Below, one piece after another: positions 27,324 through 36,664 of a stretch of DNA of 64,000 nt. A program made the position numbers and the translations under genes. Position 1 is the first letter of the stretch, and each line of letters opens with the position of its first letter. This DNA comes from Mucilaginibacter rubeus (lineage in GTDB: Bacteria; Bacteroidota; Bacteroidia; Sphingobacteriales; Sphingobacteriaceae). Below the pieces are notes generated by a model. That model searched no databases. It was not told the origin of the DNA and was given only the letters and a program-made list of their open reading frames with translations. The DNA is taken from the NCBI RefSeq assembly GCF_003286415.2, contig NZ_CP043450.1, positions 4,402,001 to 4,466,000 of the forward strand. Direction: 5' to 3'.

Positions 27324-28211
27324 ATGAATGAAGTATAATTGGTTGCAATAAATTACTGATACAGAGAATGATCAGAGCGAACACGCGCTGTGTTATAAAC
27401 TGTATGTTTTACAGTTTTTCATTCAGGCAAAAAAAAACCGCGAAACATCCGGGTTCTTTGGATCCGCAAACTTTTGTATGTAAACTTCTTGATTGGCCGG
27501 GCCTGGAACACCCTTGAGCAGAGTAAATTTCTTCCATAGTTTAAGGTTAATTTTGTTGATTAATTGGTTCTGTAAAACTAACCGGCTATTGATCGGTATA
27601 AAATGGACAATGACAATAGAAAAGATGGATTATATTTCTTGATTTATTTTTTTTTAAATCAATTTTGCCAATATCACTCCATTCTTTTGCAAAAAAAACA
27701 CACTCAATGGCAATTATAATAAGCAACAAATTACCAATCGGCATCAGGAGCAGGAAATAAAACCATCAAAAAACGTGAACATTTTGCTTATTTTTTAACA
27801 TAATTTAAAAAATAAGTCATTTTAAATACAAATTTCAAATAATAGCACTTTTGCTCAACAATGCCTTTTTTGCAGACATCGTGGCGAAAATAAGATTCCG
27901 TCAAATTAGAGTCTGGACAGGACCGCAGCACATACGGCATTTTAAAAAAATCACAATCCATTATTATAAAGCACTTTAAAGACATAACATTTATTTATTT
28001 CACGTTAAACATGGTGCTCGCTACTCAAAAATCCAGGATTACTTCCCTTCAAAAGATAAAAGATGGATAATACTCCTTATAATAATTCAATTATTTTGGC
28101 AAAACGATGTGTTTTTTCAATTACCGGCCTCTTTTTCATTGCAAATACAAGGCTGAATATCTATAATCGCCTCGTTAAAAATTCCGTACCAATTTTAAAT
28201 CAGGAAGTATC
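27324..28211. promoter_or_regulatory. Divergent regulatory region between susC and araC-type gene
   Basis: 888 bp with no gene. It must hold the promoters for the whole utilization locus and for the AraC regulator. The clearest structure is a perfect 12-bp inverted repeat CTTATTTTTTAA (27787-27798) / TTAAAAAATAAG (27805-27816) with a 6-nt spacer. The sequence from 27580 to 27830 is strongly A+T-rich. I see no obvious repeated AraC half-sites. Confidence 0.5.
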
Positions 28212-29105
28212 ATGAGTAATGGCCTAAAACGAAGAGATGGCTTTCCCGGCGAAAGGTTAATCAATATCCCGCTGAAGATCCTGAGGGATGCGAAAGATCG
28301 GAAACCTATTTTGTTTAATACCTATATTACCCAGATCGGGTACTTCCCGCAGGCGTCACATCATTACCGCGAACGGAGAAACGGATGCGAAGACAATATC
28401 CTTATTTATTGCATTCGGGGAAAAGGCCATTACATTCTGGATAAGAAACGATACGAAGTAAATGCCGGGCAATATGTTATCATCCCGGCAACGGACCGCT
28501 ATATCCGCTATTGGGCAGATACCGAATCTCCCTGGACCATCTATTGGATACATTTCACAGGCGACCAGATCGGAGAATTTAACAGGTCACTTAACCTTAC
28601 AACCACCAAGGGGCCTATCCCGATTCCTTTTAATGATACCGGCATCGAAGTTTGGCAGAAAATCTTTTCTATCCTATCCGTAAGCTTCAGAATGGAAAGC
28701 TTATGTAACGCGAATTTTTGCCTGCAGCATCTGATCTCCACTTTCCTTTACCCGCAACACGAGGACAAAGAAAAGGAGATCCCGGTTGAAAACTCCATTC
28801 AGCAGGCCATAGATATCATGAAAAGCAACCTCCATCTGAAACTTTCCCTGGAGGAGATTGCGGTAAAAGTGAATCTTTCAACCTCTTACTTCGCCACCTT
28901 CTTTAAAAAAAGACAGGGCATATCTCCCATTGATTACTTTATAAACATGAAAATGCAGCGGGCCTGCGAATTGCTGCGGGATCAAAATAATAAAGTAAGG
29001 GAAGTAGCCAGTGATATCGGATATGAAGATCCTTATTATTTTTCCAGGATCTTTAAAAATGTGGTGGGATTATCTCCTGCGCAATACCGGAAGGATATTC
29101 AATGA
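28212..29105 (+). CDS. AraC-family transcriptional regulator
   Basis: 297 residues. The N-terminal cupin sugar-sensing domain (about 40-130, LIYCIRGKGHYILDKKRYEVNAGQYVIIP) is followed by two helix-turn-helix units (SLEEIAVKVNLSTSYFATFFKKRQG and VREVASDIGYEDPYYFSRIFKNVVG, about 205-295). Transcribed away from susC. By analogy with other Bacteroidota utilization loci it should activate the locus when its sugar ligand is present; no hybrid two-component system or FecR is present for it. Confidence 0.9.
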   Translation: MSNGLKRRDGFPGERLINIPLKILRDAKDRKPILFNTYITQIGYFPQASHHYRERRNGCEDNILIYCIRGKGHYILDKKRYEVNAGQYVIIPATDRYIRYWADTESPWTIYWIHFTGDQIGEFNRSLNLTTTKGPIPIPFNDTGIEVWQKIFSILSVSFRMESLCNANFCLQHLISTFLYPQHEDKEKEIPVENSIQQAIDIMKSNLHLKLSLEEIAVKVNLSTSYFATFFKKRQGISPIDYFINMKMQRACELLRDQNNKVREVASDIGYEDPYYFSRIFKNVVGLSPAQYRKDIQ

Positions 29106-29252
29106 GTCTCCTCAAAAAGTGCCCCGCTCTTGTTGAGTGATGCATTTGGGTCAGCCAACCGCCAAGAGCCGTCCAATAGATGGCCTTTGGAACGGATACA
29201 CATTTTCAGTCGTTTTTTGTGATCAAACGGTTATACAGATCACAAGCAAGCA

Positions 29253-29319
29253 TTGACATATATCAATGTTTTTTTCTATCACATGTCAATCCCGGTCTGT
29301 TACGGGAATTGCAATTTTG
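29253..29319 (+). promoter_or_regulatory. Tandem Crp/FNR-box promoter of short VOC gene (29402)
   Basis: Box TTGACATATATCAA at 29253-29266, second half-site GTCAA at 29285-29289 (18 bp later), -7 element CAATTTTG at 29312-29319 (22 bp later). The geometry is identical to the other copies. Predicted start of transcription near 29323 leaves a leader of about 79 nt, longer than the others. Confidence 0.75.
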
Positions 29320-29401
29320 GTTATAGAATTCCGGAACGTTAAAAATTCCGGACAGCAGTCAGCTGGTCATTCGAACTATAAACTAAATCAAACGTCGGTT
29401 A

Positions 29402-29776
29402 ATGAGATCTTCACAGGTTCAGAAAAAAATAGCGATCAACACAAGGAACGGTAACGAAAGGTTTTTTAACGTTTTAGTTAACCACTTATTGAACGCGAAA
29501 GAGATCCTCGCTGAGCCGGGGCTGCAGGTCAGGCAGCTATCGGACGGAACGGTGATGGAGTTCTACAGAACAGGTGCCCATCACCCGGGTTTTCTTTTTG
29601 AGTATAACAGCGTGGTCCTTAGCTTCAAAGTAACCGACCTGACCGAAGCCGTACATCGGCTCCAGAATACCGGCTCCCAATTGATCAACCGCATTGAACG
29701 GCTTTCCAAAGATTTCGCTTACTGCCATTTCGAACTCGAAGATGGGACGATCGTTGGCCTATATGAGGAATCTTAA
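29402..29776 (+). CDS. Short VOC-like protein, family A
   Basis: A 124-residue single VOC-like module. It shares with the proteins at 48344 and 48727 the pattern KKIA, E/S-P-x-L, DGT-x-x-E-x-Y, x-x-x-P-x-x-L-F, VV-x-S-[YF]-x-V-x-D, and Y-x-x-YCH ... G-x-Y/F-E. Metal-ligand positions are not obvious, so it may bind rather than convert a small molecule. Controlled by a tandem Crp/FNR-box promoter. It converges with a Crp-type gene (60 bp between stops), so this VOC family is found next to a Crp gene at both places in the window. Confidence 0.65.
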   Translation: MRSSQVQKKIAINTRNGNERFFNVLVNHLLNAKEILAEPGLQVRQLSDGTVMEFYRTGAHHPGFLFEYNSVVLSFKVTDLTEAVHRLQNTGSQLINRIERLSKDFAYCHFELEDGTIVGLYEES

Positions 29777-29836
29777 AACCTGTCCGCCATTAAAGACGTC
29801 CACTGGCATATGGAGAGGAATCTGAAAGTTTACGGA

Positions 29837-30412
29837 TCACTTATTTTTAGACAGTTTCCGCACCCGGCTAAGTGTTTCAGGTGTTATCCTCAAGTAAGAT
29901 GCGATCATACCCTGGGGTATCCGACTTACCAATAGAGGATAGGTCTCGAGAAATTTAAGGTACCGGTCCTCCGCAGATAAACTGATCAGTTCATGGATCC
30001 GATATTGGGCCATCTGAAAAGATTCATTAAAAACGAGGTCGATCATGCAGCGAACGGCGGAACTTTTTTCGGAGAGCCAGGCGAAATCTTTGCGATTTAT
30101 GATAAGCACTTCGCTGTCCTCCAGCGCGTCAATATTGAATACGGATGGTTTTCCGGATTCCAGACTTTCATCATCACCAAGCCACATACCGGCAACAATG
30201 AACTTCACCGTGAGCTCATTTCCGTCCTCATCGATAGTGTAAGTACGAAAACAGCCTTCGGTCACAAAAGCGTAACAGTTCATAATGTCGCCTTCATGAA
30301 GAAAGTACTCTTTTTTGGCGATCTTTTGCAGACGGACAACAGTGTCGAACTGCTTTATTTCAGGCTCTTCCAGTCCTCGGTCGGTCAGATATCGCTTAAA
30401 AACATCAATCAC
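29837..30412 (-). CDS. Crp/Fnr-family regulator (ETLSR recognition helix)
   Basis: 191 residues: beta-roll sensor (YFLHEGDIMNCYAFVTEGCFRTYTIDEDGNEL), helix, and winged helix PQGMIASYLRITPETLSRVRKL. E-T-L-S-R places Glu, Ser and Arg where FNR has Glu209, Ser212 and Arg213, the residues that read TTGA. No Fe-S cysteine cluster, and the ligand is unknown. No tandem-box promoter is seen in front of it. Convergent with a short VOC gene. Confidence 0.88.
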   Translation of the reverse strand: MIDVFKRYLTDRGLEEPEIKQFDTVVRLQKIAKKEYFLHEGDIMNCYAFVTEGCFRTYTIDEDGNELTVKFIVAGMWLGDDESLESGKPSVFNIDALEDSEVLIINRKDFAWLSEKSSAVRCMIDLVFNESFQMAQYRIHELISLSAEDRYLKFLETYPLLVSRIPQGMIASYLRITPETLSRVRKLSKNK

Positions 30413-30862
30413 TGGTTAAGGGGTTTACAGAGGTTAATTGCAAAATGTAAATATAGTGATTACCTCCCTGCGATCTCCGTTCCAACCAAAAGAATTACGG
30501 CCATCACAGGAATAACCCATCAAAGGGAATAATTTAAAAACGAAGCCATGCTATGAGGAAAGCTCAAATTCTAATCACCCTTATACCAGCTTGCTGCCGG
30601 GCCGGTAACCGACAGCGTTCGTTTACCGGATAAATATTTTCCAGATCGATACCCTCAGCGCCTCAAATATAATTCCGAATTGTCGATAAAGTTGATCACC
30701 CCATATTTCATGTTCATTATCAAGAAGCAAAGAATACACTATCTCAGATATGGTTACCACCTTAACAATTGATACAATTCAATTGAAATCAAAATTAAAA
30801 TTGACGCAAATAAAAACGGATAATAAACAACTAACCACCAATGAATGACCGCAGTTAAGTCA
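30413..30862. other. Intergenic region without a recognised gene
   Basis: Divergent spacer between a Crp-type gene and a sensor kinase gene. TTGATACAATTCAA at 30769-30782 looks like half of the region's Crp box but lacks the purine before TCAA and the downstream half-site. Nothing else stands out. Confidence 0.35.
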
Positions 30863-30870
30863 TACTTTTG
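30863..30870 (+). promoter_or_regulatory. -7 element of the TPR sensor kinase gene
   Basis: TACTTTTG fits the Bacteroidota TANNTTTG consensus. Transcription would start near 30874, which leaves the TTG at 30868 untranscribed and supports the ATG at 30889 as the real start. Confidence 0.5.
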
Positions 30871-30888
30871 GGTTTCCCCTATAAAATT

Positions 30889-33201
30889 ATGCGTCTAAGT
30901 ATTCTGCCTGTATTCTTCGTTTTTTTACTATGGGCAGTTCAGGTAAACGCTCAACCCTATAATTCCGCAGGTAAGGACGGTATCGTTAATTCGATCAGAA
31001 ATACCAATTCACTTTCGGAAAAAGAGCCCAAGATCGACTCTCTTTTGTTTATTAGTAGTTATTATGTCAATAAACCGGGCAGTGAGGTTGCCGACATGCG
31101 GGCGGCAACCAACTATGCAGATCAGGCGCTGAAGCTTTCTTTAAAACTCCAGACGGCGGAAGGGGAAGCAAAGTGCTATACCGTACTCTCGCAGATCAGC
31201 AGGGAAAGTAACCGTGAGACCGAAGGCCTGCGATATATCAGAAAGGCCCTTCGTATCATTGATAAACATCCGGCTCCCGCATCCGCATCAAAAGCCTATT
31301 TCGAAATAGCCAACTATTACACGATCTACGCTGACACTTCACTGGTAAAAAAAATAGGATTTTACGCAACCGGGCTCAAGTATTTCGAGGCAACCAACCC
31401 GCCGACAGCAAGGCTCGCTGACGTGCTGAAAATGATGGGGGATCTTTATCAGTTTCATGGAGAATACACAAAATCTTTACCCTGCCTCAAACGTTCCCTG
31501 GCCCTTTACAGGCAAGTTGGTTTTAAGAACCTCCAGGACATTTATGCCCTTTTGGGAAATGTGCTCATTGAACTTCACGACATGAAGGAGGGGATCCGAT
31601 ACAATCTATTAGGCGTAAAGCTCCTGGAAGACGCAAAAGATTCAACAATGACCGCGTGCCAGGCCTACTTTAACCTCGGATTTGCTTACGGTACGCTCAA
31701 GGATTACAATAATGCTTTAATCTATATGTTAAAAGCGAATAAAGTAGCCCTGAGTAATAAGGATTCAACGGCTGCAATCGTCACAGATATTGAGATCGGA
31801 AACACGTACCGATGGCTTCATCAACCACAGAAAGCACTCCGGCTGATGAATGGGATAGAAAACTGGCCTGCCGCTGAAAAACACCAGATGCAGTTTTCCA
31901 TGCTCCGGTTAAAGATCTACAATGAAGCTAAACAATTTGAAAAGGCGGCACTTTACTACAAAAAACTTACTCAAGATATAGAAGGCCACGATATTACTTT
32001 TGACCTTGTTCAGAATGCGCGTATAGTTTTACTGGAATATCTGGTTGATACCAAACAGTTCAAAGAGGTAAATGATCAGCTACCCCGGCTGCTGGCTTTG
32101 CCGCTGATCAACAGCAGGCCGGCATTTCACCTCAATCTTGAGACATTAGCATACAAGGCGGATTCAGCACAAGGAAACTATAAAAGTGCCATGCTCCACC
32201 TGACAAAGGCGATGGATCTGAAGATAGCCGCATTAAAGAGTAACTACGACGATCAGGTAGGAAAGCTTCAGGTCGAATTCGATCTGAATAAAAAAGATCA
32301 GGATATCGCCTTTCAATCAAAAAGTATTGGCCTGCTCACACGCAAAAATGAATTGCAAAAGAACGCGCTTCATGACCAGCGGCTTATCCGCAACCTCATC
32401 ATCGCAGGAGCAGCCTTGCTATCCTTATTTTTAATTCTTCTTTTCAACCGCTATCAGATCAAGAAGCGTGCTAATGAGGACCTTAAAGAGCAACAGGAAG
32501 AGATCAACACGCAAAACGACTACCTCAAACAACTGGTCAGTGAACGCGAGTGGCTATTGAAAGAGATACATCATCGCGTAAAGAACAATTTGCAGATCGT
32601 GATCAGCCTGCTTAATTCTGAGCTATTCAACGTCAAGGATGTCGTAGCAAAACACGTTATCCGGGAAAGCCAGCTGCGCATGCATTCCATTTCACTGATC
32701 CACCAAAAGCTTTATCAGCATCAGAATGTGTCAAGCATCAATATGAAAGAATATATCCACGATATGGTCAATTTTCTGCAGGACAGCTTTGACAGCTACG
32801 GCAAGATCAAATTCTCGCTGGATATCGATCCGGTCTATATGGATGTTTCGCAGGCCGTACCGGCCGGACTTATCCTGAACGAATCGATCACAAACATTAT
32901 CAAATACGCATTTAACGATAAAGACCAAAAAGGTAATGTCCGGATATCACTTAAGCAATGCGGAGCAGAAATTTTAGAACTCATCATCCATGATAACGGC
33001 TGCGGTCTGCCTCCGGGTTTCAATCCGGAAGAGAGCGCTTCTTTGGGTATGCGCCTGATCACCGGCCTTACTGGTCAGCTTAAGGGAAGTGTTGACTTCG
33101 TTAATGACCAGGGGCTTTGTATGATTTTGCAGGTCCCCATTAACCCGGGACTATCTTTCCACCCGGAAGGCGCAGTGCAAAACAATTTATATTCAAACTG
33201 A
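30889..33201 (+). CDS. TPR-containing HisKA_2 sensor histidine kinase
   Basis: 770 residues from the ATG at 30889. Signal peptide (RLSILPVFFVFLLWAVQVNAQ), periplasmic TPR-like repeats to about residue 500, a transmembrane helix (NLIIAGAALLSLFLILLF), a coiled coil, HisKA_2 with KEIHHRVKNNLQIVISLLNSE (near residue 570) and HATPase_c with ILNESITNIIKYAFND, HDNGCGLPPGF and SLGMRLITGL. Same architecture as the kinase at 3684-6284 and likewise without an adjacent response regulator. The H-H-R-V-K-N-N block is also shared by the two short kinases at 52 and 58 kb. Confidence 0.9.
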   Translation: MRLSILPVFFVFLLWAVQVNAQPYNSAGKDGIVNSIRNTNSLSEKEPKIDSLLFISSYYVNKPGSEVADMRAATNYADQALKLSLKLQTAEGEAKCYTVLSQISRESNRETEGLRYIRKALRIIDKHPAPASASKAYFEIANYYTIYADTSLVKKIGFYATGLKYFEATNPPTARLADVLKMMGDLYQFHGEYTKSLPCLKRSLALYRQVGFKNLQDIYALLGNVLIELHDMKEGIRYNLLGVKLLEDAKDSTMTACQAYFNLGFAYGTLKDYNNALIYMLKANKVALSNKDSTAAIVTDIEIGNTYRWLHQPQKALRLMNGIENWPAAEKHQMQFSMLRLKIYNEAKQFEKAALYYKKLTQDIEGHDITFDLVQNARIVLLEYLVDTKQFKEVNDQLPRLLALPLINSRPAFHLNLETLAYKADSAQGNYKSAMLHLTKAMDLKIAALKSNYDDQVGKLQVEFDLNKKDQDIAFQSKSIGLLTRKNELQKNALHDQRLIRNLIIAGAALLSLFLILLFNRYQIKKRANEDLKEQQEEINTQNDYLKQLVSEREWLLKEIHHRVKNNLQIVISLLNSELFNVKDVVAKHVIRESQLRMHSISLIHQKLYQHQNVSSINMKEYIHDMVNFLQDSFDSYGKIKFSLDIDPVYMDVSQAVPAGLILNESITNIIKYAFNDKDQKGNVRISLKQCGAEILELIIHDNGCGLPPGFNPEESASLGMRLITGLTGQLKGSVDFVNDQGLCMILQVPINPGLSFHPEGAVQNNLYSN

Positions 33202-33258
33202 AAGAAGTGCAAACAGGACTGACATTCATATTGAACAACGGACGGTTTTTTTGGCATT

Positions 33259-33298
33259 AATTTAAAATGGTCGATTATTTAATCGACCATTTTAAATT
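33259..33298. terminator. 18-bp bidirectional terminator hairpin
   Basis: Perfect 18-bp arms 33259-33276 and 33281-33298 around a 4-nt loop (ATTT), G+C-rich in the centre (GGTCGA) and A/T-rich at the base. On each strand the base of the stem provides the T/A-rich tract. It sits between the convergent kinase and membrane-protein genes and probably ends both. Confidence 0.75.
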
Positions 33299-33327
33299 TA
33301 AATCACTCAATCATAACCTCAGCTGGC

Positions 33328-33777
33328 TCAGGGATGCTTCAATATCTTCATAACATACACCAAAGACAATCCAAAAGCGAGATTGGCAAAGAAGAAATAA
33401 ATTATCCCGCTTACCGATAGCTGCCCGATACCAAGCACTCCCTGATGAAGTAATGGCAATACGATAAGCCCGTTGACCAGCCAGGGAAAGCAGGAGAATA
33501 CAACGCCTTTCCAAAACACACGTATAGTGCTCTTTTCTAATGTCAAATGATAGACAAAGACCATTGCGGCCCCAGTGGCGAAGTGGAAGAGATACCGGAA
33601 GAACTGTGTTTTGAAGAGGTCCAGACCGCTGATGGGTCTCGGCAACCATAGCAGTATGAGTTTGAGCAATCCTCCACTTTCCGCCTTGATACCGATTAGG
33701 TTCGAAACCTTCAGCATTATCGTATTGATAGTAATGGCTGTAAAGCCGGCGATTATAAGTATGTTCCTTGATTTCAT
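33328..33777 (-). CDS. Four-helix membrane protein of unknown function
   Basis: 149 residues with four predicted transmembrane segments (about 5-25, 60-80, 90-112, 120-143). The motif W-L-P-R-P-I-S-G-L-D in the first loop and G-A-A-M-V-F-V-Y-H in helix 2 suggest a conserved small family, but I do not recognise it. Stand-alone gene, convergent with the sensor kinase. No tandem-box promoter. Confidence 0.7.
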   Translation of the reverse strand: MKSRNILIIAGFTAITINTIMLKVSNLIGIKAESGGLLKLILLWLPRPISGLDLFKTQFFRYLFHFATGAAMVFVYHLTLEKSTIRVFWKGVVFSCFPWLVNGLIVLPLLHQGVLGIGQLSVSGIIYFFFANLAFGLSLVYVMKILKHP

Positions 33778-34023
33778 ATATGATTCGTAATTTCCTACCT
33801 GTTTTGGAAAAAATGTGGTCTTATCCTTGCCAACCGACAGCTTTTTCCTGCAGGCCTGATCTGTTCAATTAATATTTTGCGAGCAAAACAATGCTCAACG
33901 TTCCTGATCGCGCCGGACCTGACCAGCTATCAGGTATGCCCATAAAAAATGCAGAAAGCCAAACAGTCCATTGAGATATCATGGATACCCTTTCGGCTCC
34001 CGGATAGCCCTATCTTTTAAAGA

Positions 34024-34497
34024 TCATGGAATGACGGATGCTTTTTGAGCCAGGATAAAATGTATCCTTGCTGATCGTCCCGAAGTGTCCGAGCTCCTAT
34101 TCAGTCCGGTCCCCGAAAAACGGTCGTAACTGATCGCCCCATCCCCGGATCCGACCTTCAATTGTTCGACAGAAAGCAGGTCGCCTGGGATCCGGGCTCC
34201 GAACCAATGGGGATCCTCCTGCTGCCGCCAGGTGATCAAGGTAAAAGACAGACCGTTCCGATCCGGAACATCACTCCTGCCCGCGCGAGCTGCCGCCTCT
34301 TTGTTCCCATAGAGGACGCTCATGGTGCTGTCTTTTCTGTTCATAAATGATGTGATCACCTGTTCGTGAAGATCAGACAGTTTAAATGAGGCTGGCAGCG
34401 AAGCTTTTTGGTTTATCAGTTGTTCCGGGGCCGTCTGGCGATCACAACCGGCCAGGATCAGCAATGCGAAAATGGAGAAAAGTGTGCTCTTTTTCAT
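34024..34497 (-). CDS. Heme-less cytochrome P460-like lipoprotein
   Basis: 157 residues from the ATG at 34497, which sits just past the stop of the upstream cytochrome gene; an ATG at 34533 would overlap it. Lipobox LLILAGCDRQ (Cys 17). Residues 60-125 (DSTMSVLYGNKEAAARAG... LSFTLITWRQQEDPHWFGARIP) parallel the P460 part of the upstream protein (NGTMRVIYGNQIAVRA... GTIFAKVAWDQLED). It lacks the C-x-x-C-H heme site, so if it is P460-derived it cannot bind heme in the usual way. Probably a partner or inhibitor of the cytochrome. Confidence 0.6.
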   Translation of the reverse strand: MKKSTLFSIFALLILAGCDRQTAPEQLINQKASLPASFKLSDLHEQVITSFMNRKDSTMSVLYGNKEAAARAGRSDVPDRNGLSFTLITWRQQEDPHWFGARIPGDLLSVEQLKVGSGDGAISYDRFSGTGLNRSSDTSGRSARIHFILAQKASVIP

Positions 34498-34498
34498 A

Positions 34499-35422
34499 TT
34501 AATTCTTAATGGGAAAAGTGAATACAAAATCATTATCCTTCATAGGCTTATGACAACTGATACATTCCGTAGTGAACATTTCTGTTTTACCGTAGGGAAC
34601 TAATTTGGGGGTTTTGAAGCGTGCGAATCCCCACCCGTTCGTTGAGCGGTATTTTTGAGCGTCCTTGATCATAAATTCGACCTGCTTGAACGCACCTGTA
34701 TTAACATTACCGTTATTATCTTCGAGTTGGTCCCAAGCTACTTTAGCGAATATGGTACCATCAGGCCAGGGATTGATCCTGTTTTCCTTAACTGCTCTGA
34801 CAGCGATCTGATTCCCATAAATAACACGCATCGTTCCATTATCAAGCCGGTCAGAAGTACTGATGATCTGCCAGTCTTTGTAGTCGGGAATATAGGTAAT
34901 ACCGTTAAGAGATACCGGTAAAGCTGCCGCTGTTGGTTTTGCGCGTAGTTGCCTATTCAGATCTTGAATTTTACCGGTATCATTCGGCATATCATGGACC
35001 ATTCCCATAAGATACGCTTTGAGTTCTGCGAGTTCGCCCGCCGAAATTCTCGCATCAGAATGCACTATTTCATAGCTGTGGATGGGCATAGCGCCCGACT
35101 CTATCTGATTGACAGCCTCCCATAACTTCGCTTTCCGGTCGGCCGGTGCCAGTTTATCCCAATTCGAAAAATTGAGTCCTTTACGACCATCCCTGATATG
35201 CCCGGCGACTTGCCAGAATACAGGCTGGATCTTGTCATACCAGCGTAGATTCGTCTGGTTGGAATGACAATCATAACACGACCGGACTAAAACTTTTTTT
35301 ACTGCTGCCGGTGCCTCAAAGTCTTGCGTTACCGGAGGGTTTTCAACTGCGGGCCTGAATAATTGCAGACCGAGAACGACAACGGCTATACAGACCGATG
35401 TAATAAGAAAGTACTTTTTCAT
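34499..35422 (-). CDS. Heme-binding domain / cytochrome P460 fusion protein
   Basis: 307 residues with an N-terminal membrane anchor (FLITSVCIAVVVLGLQLF). Residues 45-150 are a heme-binding domain (VLVRSCYDCHSNQTNLRWYDKIQPVFWQVAGHI) and residues 165-305 a cytochrome P460 domain ending TTECISCHKPMKDNDFVFTFP. Two C-x-x-C-H sites give a diheme periplasmic protein. Some P460 proteins act on hydroxylamine or nitric oxide; many have no known reaction. Preceded by a tandem Crp/FNR-box promoter with an approximately 117-nt leader. Confidence 0.87.
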   Translation of the reverse strand: MKKYFLITSVCIAVVVLGLQLFRPAVENPPVTQDFEAPAAVKKVLVRSCYDCHSNQTNLRWYDKIQPVFWQVAGHIRDGRKGLNFSNWDKLAPADRKAKLWEAVNQIESGAMPIHSYEIVHSDARISAGELAELKAYLMGMVHDMPNDTGKIQDLNRQLRAKPTAAALPVSLNGITYIPDYKDWQIISTSDRLDNGTMRVIYGNQIAVRAVKENRINPWPDGTIFAKVAWDQLEDNNGNVNTGAFKQVEFMIKDAQKYRSTNGWGFARFKTPKLVPYGKTEMFTTECISCHKPMKDNDFVFTFPIKN

Positions 35423-35542
35423 TCCTTTAATTAATTAACTGATTGAACAAATAACCGCGCTTGCAAAAACTGTCGTAATGCAAAAACGTGCAGGCGGCAA
35501 AACAGCCGTTGAACCGTCTAATTTTGACCTCCATCGTAAAAG

Positions 35543-35609
35543 CAAAGATCCGGAGCATCGCCTTTTCCTCAATTGACCTCACGCAATAAAGATCATTGAT
35601 AATTATCAA
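35543..35609 (-). promoter_or_regulatory. Tandem Crp/FNR-box promoter of the P460 operon
   Basis: Box TTGATAATTATCAA (35596-35609, a perfect palindrome), second half-site TTGAC on the plus strand at 35573-35577 (GTCAA on the coding strand), and -7 element GATCTTTG (complement of 35543-35550). The 18-bp and 22-bp spacings match the other copies exactly. Start of transcription near 35539. Confidence 0.72.
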
Positions 35610-35885
35610 GAAGACCTCTTGCCCTTGATCACCCAGGGCATTACCCATATATCGCAAATCTCATTTTCGACAATTCCCGATATATCGACTATTTCGGCAA
35701 CTTTATTTACAACACATTGACTATCAGTACAATATTTTTAAGGTATTTTTTTGGCACAAGGTGATCAACAAAACGAATATCCTATGTATCCAAACAGCAT
35801 TACCCCTCAAACGGCTACTGAAATGATCCCTCATTTCCAGCGCGGAGTTGATTTCCGGAAAACAGGAGAATCAACAGTTATAACC

Positions 35886-36476
35886 ATGGCAGGTCCGGCC
35901 CATTGGGATCTGTTCAAATATATTTCTGCAGTTTCCGGCATGCCCCTGAATGATCATCATAAATCCCTGATCACGGAAACCGTCAAACTAAAAAAACTCA
36001 GGAAACGTCAGTATTTTTTACAGGAAGGGGATGTATGTAAATACATCGGGTTCATCATCAAAGGTGCGACCCGAATGTTTTCTGTTAACGAACGAGGACA
36101 GGAATCCATAGTCGCATTTGGCCTCGAAAATTCATGGATCGTGGATCAGGAAAGTTTTAAGAACACGGATTGTTCCGCTTATCACATTGAAGCGATGGAG
36201 GATACTGAAATGCTGATCATGAACCTGACGCAACTGGAATATCTCACCGGTACCGTTCCTCCTTTTGCCGCCATGTATTCGCAGTTTCAGCTTCAGCAAC
36301 TCATTTACAATCAAAAAAGGATCAACGCCGCGCTGAGTATGACCGCTGAAGAACGTTATTACGATCTCTTAAAAAATAAGCCCCAGTATTCGCAGCGTTT
36401 CTCTCAAAACATGATCGCCTGCTATTTGGGCGTTAAACCGGAAACATTAAGCAGAATACGAAAAAGTAATTTATAA
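35886..36476 (+). CDS. Crp/Fnr-family regulator (ETLSR recognition helix)
   Basis: About 196 residues from the ATG at 35886 (MAGPAHWDLFKYI), which matches the usual family length; an ATG at 35784 would add 34 unmatched residues. Beta-roll (YFLQEGDVCKYIGFIIKGATRMFSVNERG), dimer helix and winged helix NMIACYLGVKPETLSRIRKSNL, with FNR-like Glu-x-x-Ser-Arg. Cysteines occur but not in an FNR Fe-S pattern. Divergent from the P460 operon, which it may control. Short direct/inverted copies of TCGATAT and TTTTCGAC lie upstream (35666-35695). Confidence 0.85.
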   Translation: MAGPAHWDLFKYISAVSGMPLNDHHKSLITETVKLKKLRKRQYFLQEGDVCKYIGFIIKGATRMFSVNERGQESIVAFGLENSWIVDQESFKNTDCSAYHIEAMEDTEMLIMNLTQLEYLTGTVPPFAAMYSQFQLQQLIYNQKRINAALSMTAEERYYDLLKNKPQYSQRFSQNMIACYLGVKPETLSRIRKSNL

Positions 36477-36664
36477 AAGGAGGCCGGCTATGTATCAGTT
36501 TTTATTTGTGCTGACAAGGGGGATCTCTTTTTCCTGTATCCTTGCTGTCTTATCAACAGTCTTTAACAATAAGAAATCGAAAGAGGGAATTTTTTGGGTT
36601 CCGTTCGGGCACCGGATATGTTAATTTTGAATTTGGATTTGTAAACGATCGACTACCGCGAATT

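Noticed and set aside
27788..27985. 65-residue minus-strand open frame between susC and the AraC gene
   Set aside because: It lies in A+T-rich regulatory DNA and overlaps the 12-bp inverted repeat; the peptide has no coding character.
30769..30782. TTGATACAATTCAA upstream of the sensor kinase at 30889 as a regulon box
   Set aside because: It lacks the purine before TCAA, has no second half-site 18 bp later and no -7 element at the standard distance.
35427..35657. 76-residue minus-strand open frame in the P460 leader
   Set aside because: It spans the predicted boxes and -7 element, so it cannot be translated from that promoter; it has no recognisable motif.
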